64,000 bases of DNA from Ancylobacter lacus. Lineage in GTDB: Bacteria; Pseudomonadota; Alphaproteobacteria; Rhizobiales; Xanthobacteraceae. Position numbers and translations under genes: made by a program. The stretch spans positions 62,001 to 126,000 of the forward strand of contig NZ_JAHBGE010000064.1 of the NCBI RefSeq assembly GCF_018390635.1, in the 5' to 3' direction. Positions within the stretch are counted from its first letter, which is position 1, and each line of letters starts with the position of its first letter. The notes under the pieces are model-generated. The model worked only from the letters and a program-made list of their open reading frames with translations, was not told where the DNA came from and searched no databases. This document shows positions 37,857 to 47,179 of the stretch, piece by piece.

Positions 37857-39029
37857 TCAGTTGTACAGCCCCGGCGGCTCGCTGTACCAGCCGCCGCCCT
37901 TCAGCCCGGCCTCGTAGCCGACCTTGAACAGCGCGTTCATGTAGGTCTTGTCGAACACCGAGTCCGGCTTCTCCGCGAAGTCGGCGGGAATGAAGCCGAG
38001 CTGGAAGCGGTAGCGGAACTTGTTGCTGAAATTATAAGCGTCCAGCACCGTGCCGAAGGTGTCGGCCTTCATCAGCGTGTCGAAGCCGCGCACCGCGATG
38101 CGCAGCGTCGAGCGCGGGGTGAGGTCGAATTCCGGCACGAACTTCTTGTTCAGCAGCACATAGAAGCTGCGGCTGCGGCCCTTGTTGAAGAGATCGCCGG
38201 CGGCGGCCGCCACCTTGGTCGGCACGGTCAGCACCTGCATGGTGGTGGCGCCGTCGACATGCATCTCCTCGAAGCTGTGGCCGTCATGCGTCGCCGGGAT
38301 CATCATCGGCGCGAAGGCGCCGGGGATGCTGGCGGAGCCCACCAGCACCGAGCGGAACAGGTCCAGCGCCCGCGGGTTGCCGCTGTCAGCGATGGCGCCC
38401 ATGTTCCACAGCACCGGGCGCTGGGCGTCGAGATTGGTGGTGAGGACATAGAGCCGGCGGCCGCGCCGGTGCTCCCGGGCGATTTCCGCCAGCATCTGCT
38501 CGTCGCAATAGCGCGCCACCATCTCCCGCAGCGGGTCGGTGCGGAAGATGCCCTCGCTGAACAGGCCGACGATGGGGTTGCCGGAGATGATGTCGTCGGC
38601 GGTGGTCTCGGTGTAGACCTTGCGCAGCTTCTCGTCATAGTTCGGGCCGAGGAAGGCGAAGGGCGCGGTGAGCGCCCCGGTGGAGACGCCGGTGACGATG
38701 GCGAATTCCGGCCGCTTCCCGGATTTGGTCCAGCCGTTCAGCAGGCCCGCGCCATAGGCGCCGTCCTGCCCGCCGCCCGAGATCGCCAGTATGTTGTAGT
38801 CCTGGATGGCGACATCGCGCTGGATGGAGCGCAGCCGGGCGAGCTGGGGGGTCAGCTCGGCGATCGAGGCATCCGCCCACATCCGCACCCCGGGGATGCC
38901 CATCGGGTCGCCCATCGCGGCGTCCTCGGCGGTGTAGGGCGTGCGCGGCAGCGAGGAGCACGCCGCCATCAGGAGGGACAGGACGAGCACCACGCCGAAG
39001 CGGCTGCGCCGGATCGCTGTTGCGAGCAT
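37857..39029 (-). CDS. Patatin-like phospholipase lipoprotein
   Basis: A 390-residue exported protein. The signal VVLVLSLLMAACSS ends in a lipobox (LMAAC). The patatin fold shows the oxyanion loop AISGGGQDGAYGAG, the nucleophile elbow GVSTGAL (GxSxG) and a later VDGATT corresponding to the catalytic Asp (DGA). It is likely an outer- or inner-membrane-anchored lipase facing the periplasm; the substrate is unknown. The start at 39029 is chosen because it places the signal at the N-terminus, though its ribosome binding site is weak. Confidence 0.85.
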   Translation of the reverse strand: MLATAIRRSRFGVVLVLSLLMAACSSLPRTPYTAEDAAMGDPMGIPGVRMWADASIAELTPQLARLRSIQRDVAIQDYNILAISGGGQDGAYGAGLLNGWTKSGKRPEFAIVTGVSTGALTAPFAFLGPNYDEKLRKVYTETTADDIISGNPIVGLFSEGIFRTDPLREMVARYCDEQMLAEIAREHRRGRRLYVLTTNLDAQRPVLWNMGAIADSGNPRALDLFRSVLVGSASIPGAFAPMMIPATHDGHSFEEMHVDGATTMQVLTVPTKVAAAAGDLFNKGRSRSFYVLLNKKFVPEFDLTPRSTLRIAVRGFDTLMKADTFGTVLDAYNFSNKFRYRFQLGFIPADFAEKPDSVFDKTYMNALFKVGYEAGLKGGGWYSEPPGLYN

Positions 39030-39137
39030 CGATAGGAACTCTGCTGGAACCGCCGCCAAATTAGCACAAGCCGGAGCCGGCACTGTAGCGGGCGCGCCAC
39101 ACCGGGCGGAGCGGGATGGTGTCGGGCGGGACGGCGT

Positions 39138-40139
39138 CTAGAGCATGGCGGCGAGCACGCGGTCGGGCGGGCGGTGGCCGTCTATGAAGGCGCGGATGTT
39201 GACGATCACCTTCTCGCCGGTGTCGATGCGCGCCTCGACCGTGGCCGAGCCCATATGCGGCAGCAGCACCACCTTGCCCTGCCGGGCGAGCTTCAGCAGC
39301 TTCGGGCTCACCGCCGGCTCGCGCTCGAACACGTCGAGCCCGGCGCCGGCGAGCTCGCCGGTCTCGATCATCCGCGCCAGCGCCGCCTCGTCGATCACCT
39401 CGCCGCGCGCGGTGTTGACGATGTAGGCGTCGCGCCGCACCAGCTTCAGCCGCCGGGCGGAGAGCAGGTGATAGGTGGCGGGGGTGTGCGGGCAGTTGAC
39501 GGAGAGAATGTCCATCCGGGCCAGCATCTGGTCGAGGCTGTCCCAGTAGGTCGCCTCCACCTCCTCCTCGATATGGGCGGGCAGCGGGTGGCGGTTGTGG
39601 TAGTGGATCTGCAGGCCGAACGCCTTGGCGCGGCGCGCCACCGCCTGGCCGATCCGGCCCATGCCGATGATGCCGAGCCGCTTGCCCCAGATGCGGTGGC
39701 CGAGCATCCAGGTCGGCGACCAGCCCGGCCAGAAGCCGTCATCCTGGGTCAGCATGGCGGCGCCCTCGGTGAGGCGGCGCGGCACGGCGAGGATCAGCGC
39801 CATGGTCATGTCGGCGGTGTCCTCGGTCAGGACGCCGGGAGTGTTGGTCACGGTGATGCCGCGCTCGGTGGCGGCGGCGACGTCGATATGGTCGACGCCA
39901 TTGCCGAAATTGGCGATCAGCTTGAGGTTGGGCCCGGCATGGGCCAGCACCTCGGCGTCGATGCGGTCGGCGATGGTCGGCACCAGCACGTCGGCGGTGG
40001 CCACGGCCTCGGCCAGCCTGGCGCGGTCGAGCGGCACGTCCTCCACGTTCAGCCGGGCGTCGAACAGCTCCCGCATCCGGGTTTCGATCTTGTCGGGCAG
40101 CTTGCGGGTGACGACGACGAGCGGCTTCTTGCGGGCCAT
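39138..40139 (-). CDS. D-2-hydroxyacid dehydrogenase (glyoxylate reductase type)
   Basis: A 333-residue NAD(P)-dependent enzyme. It has NFGNGVDHIDV, the Rossmann motif LGIIGMGRIGQAVA, and the catalytic triad Arg in NTARGEV, Glu in GLDVFEREP and His in LLPHMGSAT. Sequence style matches glyoxylate/hydroxypyruvate reductases (GyaR). Two in-frame ATG codons are close together (40145 and 40139). The AGGGA ribosome binding site abuts the first and is six bases from the second, so I prefer the second. A second, more distant hydroxyacid dehydrogenase is at 57460-58410. Confidence 0.88.
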   Translation of the reverse strand: MARKKPLVVVTRKLPDKIETRMRELFDARLNVEDVPLDRARLAEAVATADVLVPTIADRIDAEVLAHAGPNLKLIANFGNGVDHIDVAAATERGITVTNTPGVLTEDTADMTMALILAVPRRLTEGAAMLTQDDGFWPGWSPTWMLGHRIWGKRLGIIGMGRIGQAVARRAKAFGLQIHYHNRHPLPAHIEEEVEATYWDSLDQMLARMDILSVNCPHTPATYHLLSARRLKLVRRDAYIVNTARGEVIDEAALARMIETGELAGAGLDVFEREPAVSPKLLKLARQGKVVLLPHMGSATVEARIDTGEKVIVNIRAFIDGHRPPDRVLAAML

Positions 40140-40318
40140 TATCATTCCCTGTGCGCGGTCAAGGTCCCGTTAACCCCAAGCCTCCAGACTGTCGGCGGTC
40201 GGGACCGGCGTTCAATACCAGACGGGTCGGGGAAAGACAAAACGCGGGGACCTGCCCCGCGCCACGCTTGACGGGGAGCCCCGTCGGGTTTCCATGTCCC
40301 CGGGCGGTGGACGTAACG

Positions 40319-40981
40319 ATGATGAGAAGCATGCGCGACGACAGGTGCCGGCAGGCCTTGCCCCTTCCCCCTGGCTCCACGGATGTCGGACGCAGTGCCC
40401 GTCTTCCCGCCCCGGAAGGCACGCGGGCCGCCCGGCCGCCGCGTCACGTCCGGTGGGCGGCGCTCGGCGCGCTGCTGGCGCTGGCGGCGCTGCCGCTCGC
40501 CGCGCTGGCGCCCGCCGCCGCCCAGAACGCCGGCACCCAGATCGGCAAGGAAAGCGGGCTGCCGATGCCGCGCTTCCTCAGCCTCAAGGCCGACAAGGTG
40601 AATGTCCGCGCCGGCCCCAGCAAGGACCACGAGGTGGTCTGGGTGTTCACCCGCGCCGGCCTCCCGGTGGAGGTGACGGCGGAGTTCGAGAACTGGCGCC
40701 GCATCCGCGATTCCGAAGGCGCGGAAGGCTGGGTCTACCACGCCATGCTGTCCGGCCGGCGCACGGCGCTGGTCGGCTCCTGGCTGAAGAAGGATGGCCC
40801 GGTGGCGCTCTACGCCCGCCGCAGCGCCGATTCCGAGGTGAAGGCGCGGCTGGAATCCGGCGTGCTCGGCAACATCAAGGATTGCGACGGCCAGTGGTGT
40901 CGCTTCTTCAGCGACAATTTCGACGGCTTCATCCAGCAGGAAAAGCTCTGGGGCGTCTATCCCGGCGAGAAGGCGGACTGA
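40319..40981 (+). CDS. Exported SH3-domain protein
   Basis: A 220-residue protein. After an Arg/Pro-rich cytoplasmic stretch comes a hydrophobic signal (WAALGALLALAALPLAALAPAAAQ), then two bacterial SH3-like segments: FLSLKADKVNVRAGPSKDHEVVW and the paired half containing GPVALYARRSADSEVKARLE. Such domains bind peptidoglycan or regulate wall enzymes in the periplasm. The start is uncertain: the frame is open from 40151, tandem ATGs lie at 40319 and 40322, and a later one at 40331 is possible. It is divergent from the hydroxyacid dehydrogenase. Confidence 0.75.
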   Translation: MMRSMRDDRCRQALPLPPGSTDVGRSARLPAPEGTRAARPPRHVRWAALGALLALAALPLAALAPAAAQNAGTQIGKESGLPMPRFLSLKADKVNVRAGPSKDHEVVWVFTRAGLPVEVTAEFENWRRIRDSEGAEGWVYHAMLSGRRTALVGSWLKKDGPVALYARRSADSEVKARLESGVLGNIKDCDGQWCRFFSDNFDGFIQQEKLWGVYPGEKAD

Positions 40982-41028
40982 GCCGCCGCCCGTCCTTTCC
41001 TTCCCCCGCAGACCGAAAGGCGCCGGAC

Positions 41029-41940
41029 ATGACCGCCACGCCGGGCTTTCTCGGGCTCCCCGACCGGCTGGCCGACGGCCGGGCGCCGCGTGCGGTCATC
41101 TTCGGCGCCGGCCATGGCACCGCCTATCCCGGCACCGAGGGGCACGGCCACGCCCTCGCCCCCGCCGCCATCCGCGCCGCCAGCCAGGACGATGCCTCGC
41201 TGCGCGGCCACTGGGATTTCGATCTGGGTGGCCCGCTGTTCGACGGCGGGCCGGAGAGCTGCATCGACATCGGCGATCTTCCCACCGTGCCGCACGACAA
41301 TGCCGGCAACCGGGCGCGGATCGAGGCGGCGACGCGCGACATCCTCGCCACGCCGGCGGTGCCGATCCTGCTCGGCGGCACCTGCTCGGCCACCATCCCG
41401 TTTCTCGCCGGCTTTACCGGCCATGGCCCGGTCTGGGTGCTCCAGATCGACGCCCATATCGACTGGCGCGACGAGGTGAAGGGCGAGCGCTACGGCTATT
41501 CCAGCCCGATGCGCCGGGCGAGCGAGATGGGCCATGTCGCCGGCCTCGTGCAGGTCGGCCTGCGCAGCGTCGGCAGCGCCCGCGCCGGGGAGGTGGCGGC
41601 GGCGCTGCGCTATGGCAGCCGGTTCGTGACCGCGCGCGAGGTTCAAGCGGGCGGCGCGGAGGCCGCGCTCCGGCACATCCCGGAAGGCGCCCGGGTGGTC
41701 GTGACCCTCGATTGCGACGGACTCGACCCCGGCATCATGCCGGCCGTGGCCGCCCCCACGCCGGGCGGGCTCACCTATACCCAGGCCATCGACCTGATCG
41801 CCGGGCTCGGCCGGCGGGCGCGGATCGCGGGGTTCGACCTCGTCGAGCTCTATCCCCCCGCCGACAGGGACGGCCTCTCCGCCCTCACCGCGGCGCGGCT
41901 GGTGGTCAATGTGATCGGCGCCGTCGTCCGGCAGGGGTGA
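41029..41940 (+). CDS. Ureohydrolase-family protein with altered metal site
   Basis: A 303-residue arginase/agmatinase-fold protein. Two of the three classical manganese motifs are intact: IDAHIDWRD (Asp141, His143, Asp145) and TLDCDGLDP (Asp228, Asp230, Asp233). The first motif, normally GGDHS with a metal-binding histidine, reads GGTCS at residues 116-120, so the Asp and His are replaced by Thr and Cys. Family members hydrolyse agmatine, arginine, guanidinobutyrate or formiminoglutamate. With this change the substrate and even the metal arrangement are uncertain. It follows the SH3 gene by 47 bases and ends at a strong terminator. Confidence 0.8.
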   Translation: MTATPGFLGLPDRLADGRAPRAVIFGAGHGTAYPGTEGHGHALAPAAIRAASQDDASLRGHWDFDLGGPLFDGGPESCIDIGDLPTVPHDNAGNRARIEAATRDILATPAVPILLGGTCSATIPFLAGFTGHGPVWVLQIDAHIDWRDEVKGERYGYSSPMRRASEMGHVAGLVQVGLRSVGSARAGEVAAALRYGSRFVTAREVQAGGAEAALRHIPEGARVVVTLDCDGLDPGIMPAVAAPTPGGLTYTQAIDLIAGLGRRARIAGFDLVELYPPADRDGLSALTAARLVVNVIGAVVRQG

Positions 41941-41994
41941 GGGCGGCACGCGCCTGCCGCCGGCCGTCAACGGAGCCGGGCCGCGCAGACGAAA

Positions 41995-42018
41995 AAGGCC
42001 GGTCCTGCGACCGGCCTT
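41995..42018. terminator. Bidirectional terminator between ureohydrolase gene and irr
   Basis: A perfect 10-base-pair stem AAGGCCGGTC (41995-42004) / GACCGGCCTT (42009-42018) with a CTGC loop is preceded by a run of six A. This gives a good T-tract for the minus-strand irr transcript and a short one for the plus strand. Confidence 0.8.
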
Positions 42019-42043
42019 GTAAGGGAGGCGACGGCGCCGCGGC

Positions 42044-42574
42044 TCAGGAGCGGCGCTTCGGCCGCAGCCGCACCACCACGTCGATGCGGGCGACCTCATA
42101 GCCTTCCGGCGGCTCCGGCACCCGCTCCACCTCGACCGCGGCGCTCGGTATGTCGACGAGGTTGTTCTCTCCCTCGACGAAGAAGTGATGATGGTCGGAG
42201 GGGTTGGTGTCGAAATAGGTCTTCGAGCCGTCCACCGCGAGCTCGCGCAGCAGCCCGACCTCGGTGAACTGGTGCAGCGTGTTGTAGACGGTGGCCAGCG
42301 ACACCGGGAAGCGCGCCTTGATGGCTTCCTCGTGCAGGATTTCCGCCGAGACGTGGCGGTCGCCCTTGGCGAAGAGCAGCCAGCCGAGCGCGAGGCGCTG
42401 CCGGGTGGGGCGCAGGCCGACTTCGCGCAGCATGTGGCGCACGTCGTGGAAGGGGCAGCCCGTGCGGCTGACGGAGGCCGAATCGCGCAGCCGGGCGATC
42501 GGGAGCACGGGCTCCGCATCCTCCACCACCACGCGCGGCATCGCCATCTGCACAGTGCGAACAGTCTCGCTCAT
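42044..42574 (-). CDS. irr: Iron response transcriptional regulator Irr
   Basis: A 176-residue Fur-superfamily regulator. The N-terminal heme regulatory motif TGCPFHDV and the DNA-binding LRPTRQRLALGWLLF are Irr hallmarks, with DRHVSAEILHEEAI and SLATVYNTLHQFTEVGLL. The SDHHHFF histidine cluster is the second heme or metal site. Irr accumulates under iron limitation and represses heme synthesis and iron storage while activating uptake; heme binding triggers its degradation in Bradyrhizobium. It is divergent from fabA, a conserved Hyphomicrobiales arrangement. A Met at 42547 is an alternative start. Confidence 0.95.
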   Translation of the reverse strand: MSETVRTVQMAMPRVVVEDAEPVLPIARLRDSASVSRTGCPFHDVRHMLREVGLRPTRQRLALGWLLFAKGDRHVSAEILHEEAIKARFPVSLATVYNTLHQFTEVGLLRELAVDGSKTYFDTNPSDHHHFFVEGENNLVDIPSAAVEVERVPEPPEGYEVARIDVVVRLRPKRRS

Positions 42575-42970
42575 GTCTCGTTCCGGGGTCGGCTGAGGGC
42601 AGGGTGCGTCTCGGCCGCCCAGCGGGAGGCCGACGTCACCAGACCCTATCATACACGAACGCTGCGGCGGCCAAACCGGCGCGCAGCACTCTGGTTGGCC
42701 GGCATATTACCCTCGGGGCAGGACCCGCCGCAACCCGCCGGGGGATAACAGGAATGATTCCAATCTGGTGACGCCTGTCCGGAACCCTGCACAGGCGCGC
42801 CGGGGGCTCTCGGGTCGGGCGGCCGGCTGTCACGGCAGAGACATAATGCCTCCCCGACGAGGAGCGGCGAGGCGGCTTTGAGCGCCGGGAACCCTGTGTT
42901 AGGAAGCCTGCGAGCCACGGCCGGCGGAACGGACGCGGCGTCCGAACGAGAATAAGGTGACGTAGGGAAG
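42575..42970. other. Divergent irr/fabA intergenic region
   Basis: About 400 bases with no convincing gene; frames across it show only shadow-type sequence. It must carry the promoters of irr (leftward) and fabA (rightward). A near-palindrome GGAATGATTCC lies at 42751-42761. A CATAAT hexamer at 42842-42847 could be a -10 box for fabA but has no good -35 partner. No classical ICE-type Irr site was evident by eye. Confidence 0.55.
42648..42674 (-). promoter_or_regulatory. Candidate irr promoter
   Basis: On the minus strand TTGGCC (42669-42674) and TATGAT (42648-42653) are separated by 15 bases, about 75 bases upstream of the irr ATG. The -10 box is one mismatch from TATAAT and preceded by TG; the spacer is somewhat short. 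This is a prediction by eye. Confidence 0.35.
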
Positions 42971-43477
42971 ATGGTCGAGCGTCGATCGAGCTTTGGGTAT
43001 GAGGACCTCCTCGCGTGCGGGCGCGGCGAGCTCTTCGGTGCGGGCAACGCGCAGCTTCCGGCTCCGCCGATGCTGATGTTCGACCGCATCACCGAGATTT
43101 CCGAAACGGGCGGGCCGGCCGGCAAGGGCCATGTCCGGGCCGAGCTCGACATCAAGCCGGACCTCTGGTTCTTCGCCTGCCACTTCATCGGCGACCCGGT
43201 GATGCCGGGCTGCCTCGGCCTCGACGCGCTGTGGCAGCTCGTCGGCTTCCATCTGGGCTGGCTCGGGGCGCCGGGCCGCGGCCGGGCGCTGGGCGCCGGG
43301 GAGATCAAGTTCTCCGGCCAGGTGCTGCCGAGCGTGAAGAAGGTGGTCTACGGCATCGACTTCAAGCGCGTCATGCGCTCCAAGCTGGTGCTCGGCATCG
43401 CCGATGGCTGGCTGGAGGCCGACGGCGAAGTGATCTACCGCGCCGGCGACCTGAAAGTTGGCCTGTTCCAGAGCTGA
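42971..43477 (+). CDS. fabA: 3-hydroxydecanoyl-ACP dehydratase/isomerase
   Basis: A 168-residue hot-dog-fold enzyme. It dehydrates beta-hydroxyacyl-ACP and isomerises trans-2- to cis-3-decenoyl-ACP, starting anaerobic unsaturated fatty acid synthesis. The active-site segment [23 protein letters not shown] has the catalytic His71 and Asp85, matching E. coli FabA. It is first in fabA-fabB-fabI. A gap of 132 bases to fabB could hold an extra signal, but the three genes are probably co-regulated. Confidence 0.97.
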   Translation: MVERRSSFGYEDLLACGRGELFGAGNAQLPAPPMLMFDRITEISETGGPAGKGHVRAELDIKPDLWFFACHFIGDPVMPGCLGLDALWQLVGFHLGWLGAPGRGRALGAGEIKFSGQVLPSVKKVVYGIDFKRVMRSKLVLGIADGWLEADGEVIYRAGDLKVGLFQS

Positions 43478-43609
43478 TCGCGCGGCCGGCCTTGTGCACA
43501 CCGCGCCCCGGCGCCATCTGCCGGGGGATTTGACCATGAAGGGCGACCGCAGCCCGAGGCGCCGGGGGCATTCCGTGCGCCGGCGGCGGTCCCGGAAGGA
43601 TTAAGAACC

Positions 43610-44830
43610 ATGCGCCGCGTCGTCGTCACCGGTATGGGCATCGTCTCCTCGATCGGCAACTCCACCCAGGAGGTGCTGGCGTCGCTGCGCGAGGGCAAGA
43701 GCGGGATCACCCGGTCGGAAAGCTATGTCGAGCATGGCTTCCGCAGCCAGGTCCACGGCGCGCCGCAGCTCGACGCCGCCGCCATGGTCGACCGCCGCGC
43801 CATGCGCTTCCACGGCGGCGGCACCGCGTGGAACCAGGTCGCGATGGACCAGGCCATCCGGGATTCCGGGCTGGAGGCGCACGAGATTTCCAACGAGCGC
43901 ACCGGCCTCATCATGGGCTCGGGCGGCGCCTCCACCCGCACCATCGTCGAGGCCGCCGACATCACCCGCAAGAACGGCAGCCCGAAGCGGGTCGGCCCCT
44001 TCGCGGTGCCCAAGGCGATGAGCTCGACCGCCTCGGCGACGCTCTCCACCTGGTACAAGATCAAGGGCGCCAGCTACTCCATCTCGGCGGCCTGCGCGAC
44101 CACCAACATCTGCATCGGCAACGCCGCGGAGATGATCCAGTACGGCAAGCAGGACATCGTCTTCGCCGGCGGCTGCGAGGATCTCGACTGGACGCTGTCC
44201 TGCCTGTTCGACGCCATGGGCGCGATGTCCTCGGACTACAACGACCGTCCCGAGGTCGCCTCCCGCCCCTATGACAAGAACCGCGACGGCTTCGTCATCT
44301 CCGGCGGCGCCGGCGTCCTCGTTCTCGAGGAGCTGGAGCATGCCAGGGCCCGCGGCGCCCGCATCTACGCCGAGATCGTCGGCTACGGCGCCTCCTCGGA
44401 CGGCGCCGACATGGTCGCCCCCTCCGGCGAGGGCGCCGAGCGCGCCATGCGCCTCGCGCTGGCGGGCGTGAAGGGCCCGATCGACTACATCAACCCGCAC
44501 GCCACCTCGACCCCGATCGGCGATCTCAAGGAGATCGAGGCGATTCGCGCCGTGTTCGGCAAGGATTGCCCGCCCATCTCGGCGACCAAGGCGCTCACCG
44601 GCCATTCGCAGGGCGCCACCGGCGTGCACGAGGCGATCTATTCCGTGCTGATGATGCAGAACGGCTTCATCGCCGCGAGCGCCCATATCGAGGAGATGGA
44701 CCCGGCCTTCGCCGACATGCCGATCGCGCGGGAGCGGGTCGACAATGTGCGGCTCGGCCGGGTGCTTTCCAACGGCTTCGGCTTCGGCGGCACCAATGCG
44801 GTGCTCGTCCTCCAGCATCCCGACGCGTGA
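43610..44830 (+). CDS. fabB: 3-oxoacyl-ACP synthase I
   Basis: A 406-residue condensing enzyme of fatty acid elongation, required with FabA for unsaturated chains. The nucleophilic cysteine is Cys162 in [15 protein letters not shown]. The two catalytic histidines are in [11 protein letters not shown] and [11 protein letters not shown], and the glycine-rich [12 protein letters not shown] is near the end. An ATG at 43610 follows an AGGA ribosome binding site. It ends 38 bases before fabI. Confidence 0.97.
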   Translation: MRRVVVTGMGIVSSIGNSTQEVLASLREGKSGITRSESYVEHGFRSQVHGAPQLDAAAMVDRRAMRFHGGGTAWNQVAMDQAIRDSGLEAHEISNERTGLIMGSGGASTRTIVEAADITRKNGSPKRVGPFAVPKAMSSTASATLSTWYKIKGASYSISAACATTNICIGNAAEMIQYGKQDIVFAGGCEDLDWTLSCLFDAMGAMSSDYNDRPEVASRPYDKNRDGFVISGGAGVLVLEELEHARARGARIYAEIVGYGASSDGADMVAPSGEGAERAMRLALAGVKGPIDYINPHATSTPIGDLKEIEAIRAVFGKDCPPISATKALTGHSQGATGVHEAIYSVLMMQNGFIAASAHIEEMDPAFADMPIARERVDNVRLGRVLSNGFGFGGTNAVLVLQHPDA

Positions 44831-44868
44831 CCCCGACAGCCCCCGCGCCCGCGGCGGAAGGAACCACC

Positions 44869-45705
44869 ATGAGCCTGATGAACGGCAAGCGCGGCCTGGT
44901 GATGGGCGTCGCGAACGATCACTCGATCGCCTGGGGCATCGCCCGCGCGCTGGCGGCGCAGGGCGCCGAGCTCGCCTTCACCTATCAGGGCGAGGCGCTG
45001 GGCCGGCGGGTGAAGCCGCTCGCCGAGAGCCTCGGCAGCGACACCGTGCTGCCCTGCGATGTCGAGGACCTCGCCTCGGTCGACGGGGTGTTCGAGGCGC
45101 TGGCCGCCAAATGGGGCAGCATCGACTTCCTGGTCCACGCCATCGGCTTTTCCGATAAGAACGAGCTGAAGGGCCGCTACGCCGACACCACCCGGGCGAA
45201 CTTCGCCCGCACCATGGTGATCTCCTGCTTCTCCTTCACCGAGCTGGCCAAGCGGGCGGCGGCGCTGATGCCCCAGGGCGGCTCGCTCATCACCCTCACC
45301 TATGGCGGCTCCACCCGGGTGATGCCGAACTACAACGTGATGGGCGTGGCCAAGGCGGCGCTGGAGGCGAGCGTGCGCTACCTCGCCGCCGATTACGGCC
45401 CGCAGGGCATCCGGGTGAACGCCATCTCCGCCGGGCCGATCCGCACCCTCGCGGGCGCGGGCATCGCCGATGCCCGGCTGATGTTCAACTACCAGAAGCG
45501 CCACGCCCCGCTGCGGCGCACGGTGACGATCGAGGAGGTCGGCGGTGCCGCGCTGTACCTGCTGTCGGACCTGTCCACCGGCGTCACCGGCGAGGTGCAT
45601 TTCGTCGATTCCGGCTACAACATCATCTCCATGCCGCATCCCGACGTGCTGAAGACGATGGAAGATGCCGAGAGCAAGTTCGGCGGCGAGGCGGCGGCGC
45701 AGTAA
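44869..45705 (+). CDS. fabI: Enoyl-ACP reductase FabI (copy 1)
   Basis: A 278-residue NADH-dependent reductase completing each elongation cycle. The nucleotide-binding opening is [20 protein letters not shown], and the catalytic Tyr-x6-Lys pair is in [24 protein letters not shown] is the substrate-loop region. It is co-located with fabA and fabB. A second FabI is encoded at 62490-63320; the two differ in many places, so they are old paralogues rather than a recent duplication. The ATG at 44869 has a GGAAGGA ribosome binding site. Confidence 0.95.
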   Translation: MSLMNGKRGLVMGVANDHSIAWGIARALAAQGAELAFTYQGEALGRRVKPLAESLGSDTVLPCDVEDLASVDGVFEALAAKWGSIDFLVHAIGFSDKNELKGRYADTTRANFARTMVISCFSFTELAKRAAALMPQGGSLITLTYGGSTRVMPNYNVMGVAKAALEASVRYLAADYGPQGIRVNAISAGPIRTLAGAGIADARLMFNYQKRHAPLRRTVTIEEVGGAALYLLSDLSTGVTGEVHFVDSGYNIISMPHPDVLKTMEDAESKFGGEAAAQ

Positions 45706-45735
45706 GGCCCCCGCCCGCTTGCCCTCGCGCGGACG

Positions 45736-45760
45736 CGCCCGGGCCTTGCCCGGGCGTTTT
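45736..45760 (+). terminator. Intrinsic terminator after fabI
   Basis: A nine-base-pair stem CGCCCGGGC (45736-45744) / GCCCGGGCG (45748-45756) with a three-base loop is followed by TTTT, just downstream of the fabI stop and before the convergent pheA gene. Confidence 0.75.
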
Positions 45761-45777
45761 GCGTTGGCGGCCGGCGC

Positions 45778-46632
45778 TCAGGAGCGGGTCAGGGCCAGCC
45801 GGTAGGCGTGCGAGGGATAGACCCCGAGGATGCGCAGCTCCTTGGAGAAGAAGGCCAGTTCCTCCAGCGCGAGGCGCACCGACGTATGGTCGGGGTGGCC
45901 TTCGACATCGGCATAGAACTGGGTGGCGAAGAACTCGCCCTCGAGCTGGTAGGATTCCAGCTTGGTCATGTTGACGCCGTTGGTGGCGAAGCCGCCCATC
46001 GCCTTGTAGAGCGCGGCCGGCACGTTGCGCACCCGGAACACGAAGGTGGTCATGGTCGGGCCATTGTCGGCCGGCGCCCACTCCGCCTCGCGCGAGAGCA
46101 CGATGAAGCGGGTGGTGTTGTGGGCCTCGTCCTCGATGTTCTCGGCGATGATGTCGAGCCCGTAGATTTCCGCGGCGAGGCGGGAGGCGATGGCGGCCTG
46201 GGTGGGGTCGCCGGCCTCGGCGATCTGCCGCGCCGAGCCCGCGGTGTCGGCGCCGACCACCGCCCTGAGGCCGAGCTTGCGGATGATGTTGCGGCACTGG
46301 CCGAGCGCCATCACGTGGCTTTGCGCGGTCTTCACCGTGGCGAGGCTCGCGCCCTTCACCGCCATGAGCTGGTGGCTGAGCGGCAGGAAGTACTCGCCGA
46401 TGATGTGCAGGCCGGAGGTCGGCATGAGGTGGTGGATGTCGGCGACGCGGCCGGCCACCGAATTCTCGATCGGGATCATGCCGAGGTCGGCCTCGCCGTT
46501 CTGCAGCGCGGCGAAGGCGTCCTCGAAGGTGGCGCAGGGCACCGGCTCCATGTCGGGATAGGCCTCGCGGCAGGCGATGTGGGAGTTGGCTCCCGGCTCA
46601 CCCTGGAACACGATCGTCTTGCGCGTCGTCAT
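45778..46632 (-). CDS. pheA: Prephenate dehydratase
   Basis: A 284-residue enzyme of phenylalanine synthesis without a fused chorismate mutase. The catalytic domain shows VFQGEPGANSHIA, MIPIENSVAGRVADIHHL and the TRF motif in HNTTRFIVLSR. The C-terminal ACT domain (VPAALYKAMGGFATNGVNMTKLES) binds phenylalanine for feedback control. It ends next to the fabI terminator. In many Hyphomicrobiales kdsB lies between pheA and the cycM-like cytochrome gene; that gene is not present here. Confidence 0.95.
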   Translation of the reverse strand: MTTRKTIVFQGEPGANSHIACREAYPDMEPVPCATFEDAFAALQNGEADLGMIPIENSVAGRVADIHHLMPTSGLHIIGEYFLPLSHQLMAVKGASLATVKTAQSHVMALGQCRNIIRKLGLRAVVGADTAGSARQIAEAGDPTQAAIASRLAAEIYGLDIIAENIEDEAHNTTRFIVLSREAEWAPADNGPTMTTFVFRVRNVPAALYKAMGGFATNGVNMTKLESYQLEGEFFATQFYADVEGHPDHTSVRLALEELAFFSKELRILGVYPSHAYRLALTRS

Positions 46633-47179
46633 CTCTCAGTCCTCATGCGGCCGGCCGCGTGCTGCGGTTCGGCCGCCCTGCCAGAAGGCCGCGCCGGCGG
46701 CGCGGGCGGGGAGGGCGGCGGACCGCCCGAATCACGTTGCGGAAGCTCCGGGCCGGCACCGCCGGCCTCCGGAAGGGGTTGGCCGGCTCCGGGCCGCGCG
46801 CCCTCGCCGCCGCCGTGCCGAGGCCGGCCGCGCGACGGGCGCCTGCCGCGACGGAACGCCGCGCCACGACCGGCCCGGCCACCCTCGCGTCAGGTGTTTC
46901 GCGAAGGGTCTGCCGGCGGGTGCCGGGCGAAGACGCCCGCGCAGGTCGGCAAACCGGGCCTTTCGCAGCGGCGGCAAGCCTCGGAGGGGTGCGCGAGGCC
47001 CCGCCGCCGGGGCGAAACGTAGCAACCGCAGCGGGCTTATACGGGTTGCACGGCCACCGTCAAAATGATTAGTTCCGGCGCGCCGTTGGCGGCCGGGCAA
47101 GGCGGCTGTTACATTGGGCGATGTGGTCGGTGGCCTGCCGGAAGCGCCACTATCCGCGGATCGAGGGAGCCGAATTTCG
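46633..47179. other. Large pheA-cycM intergenic region, no gene seen
   Basis: About 550 bases between the divergent pheA and cytochrome genes. It is full of short GCCGGC-type words, and its open frames translate to Arg/Pro/Gly-rich low-complexity sequence, so I see no gene. The right end (47030-47110) is less GC-rich and likely holds the cytochrome promoter. No remnant of kdsB could be recognised by eye. Confidence 0.55.
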
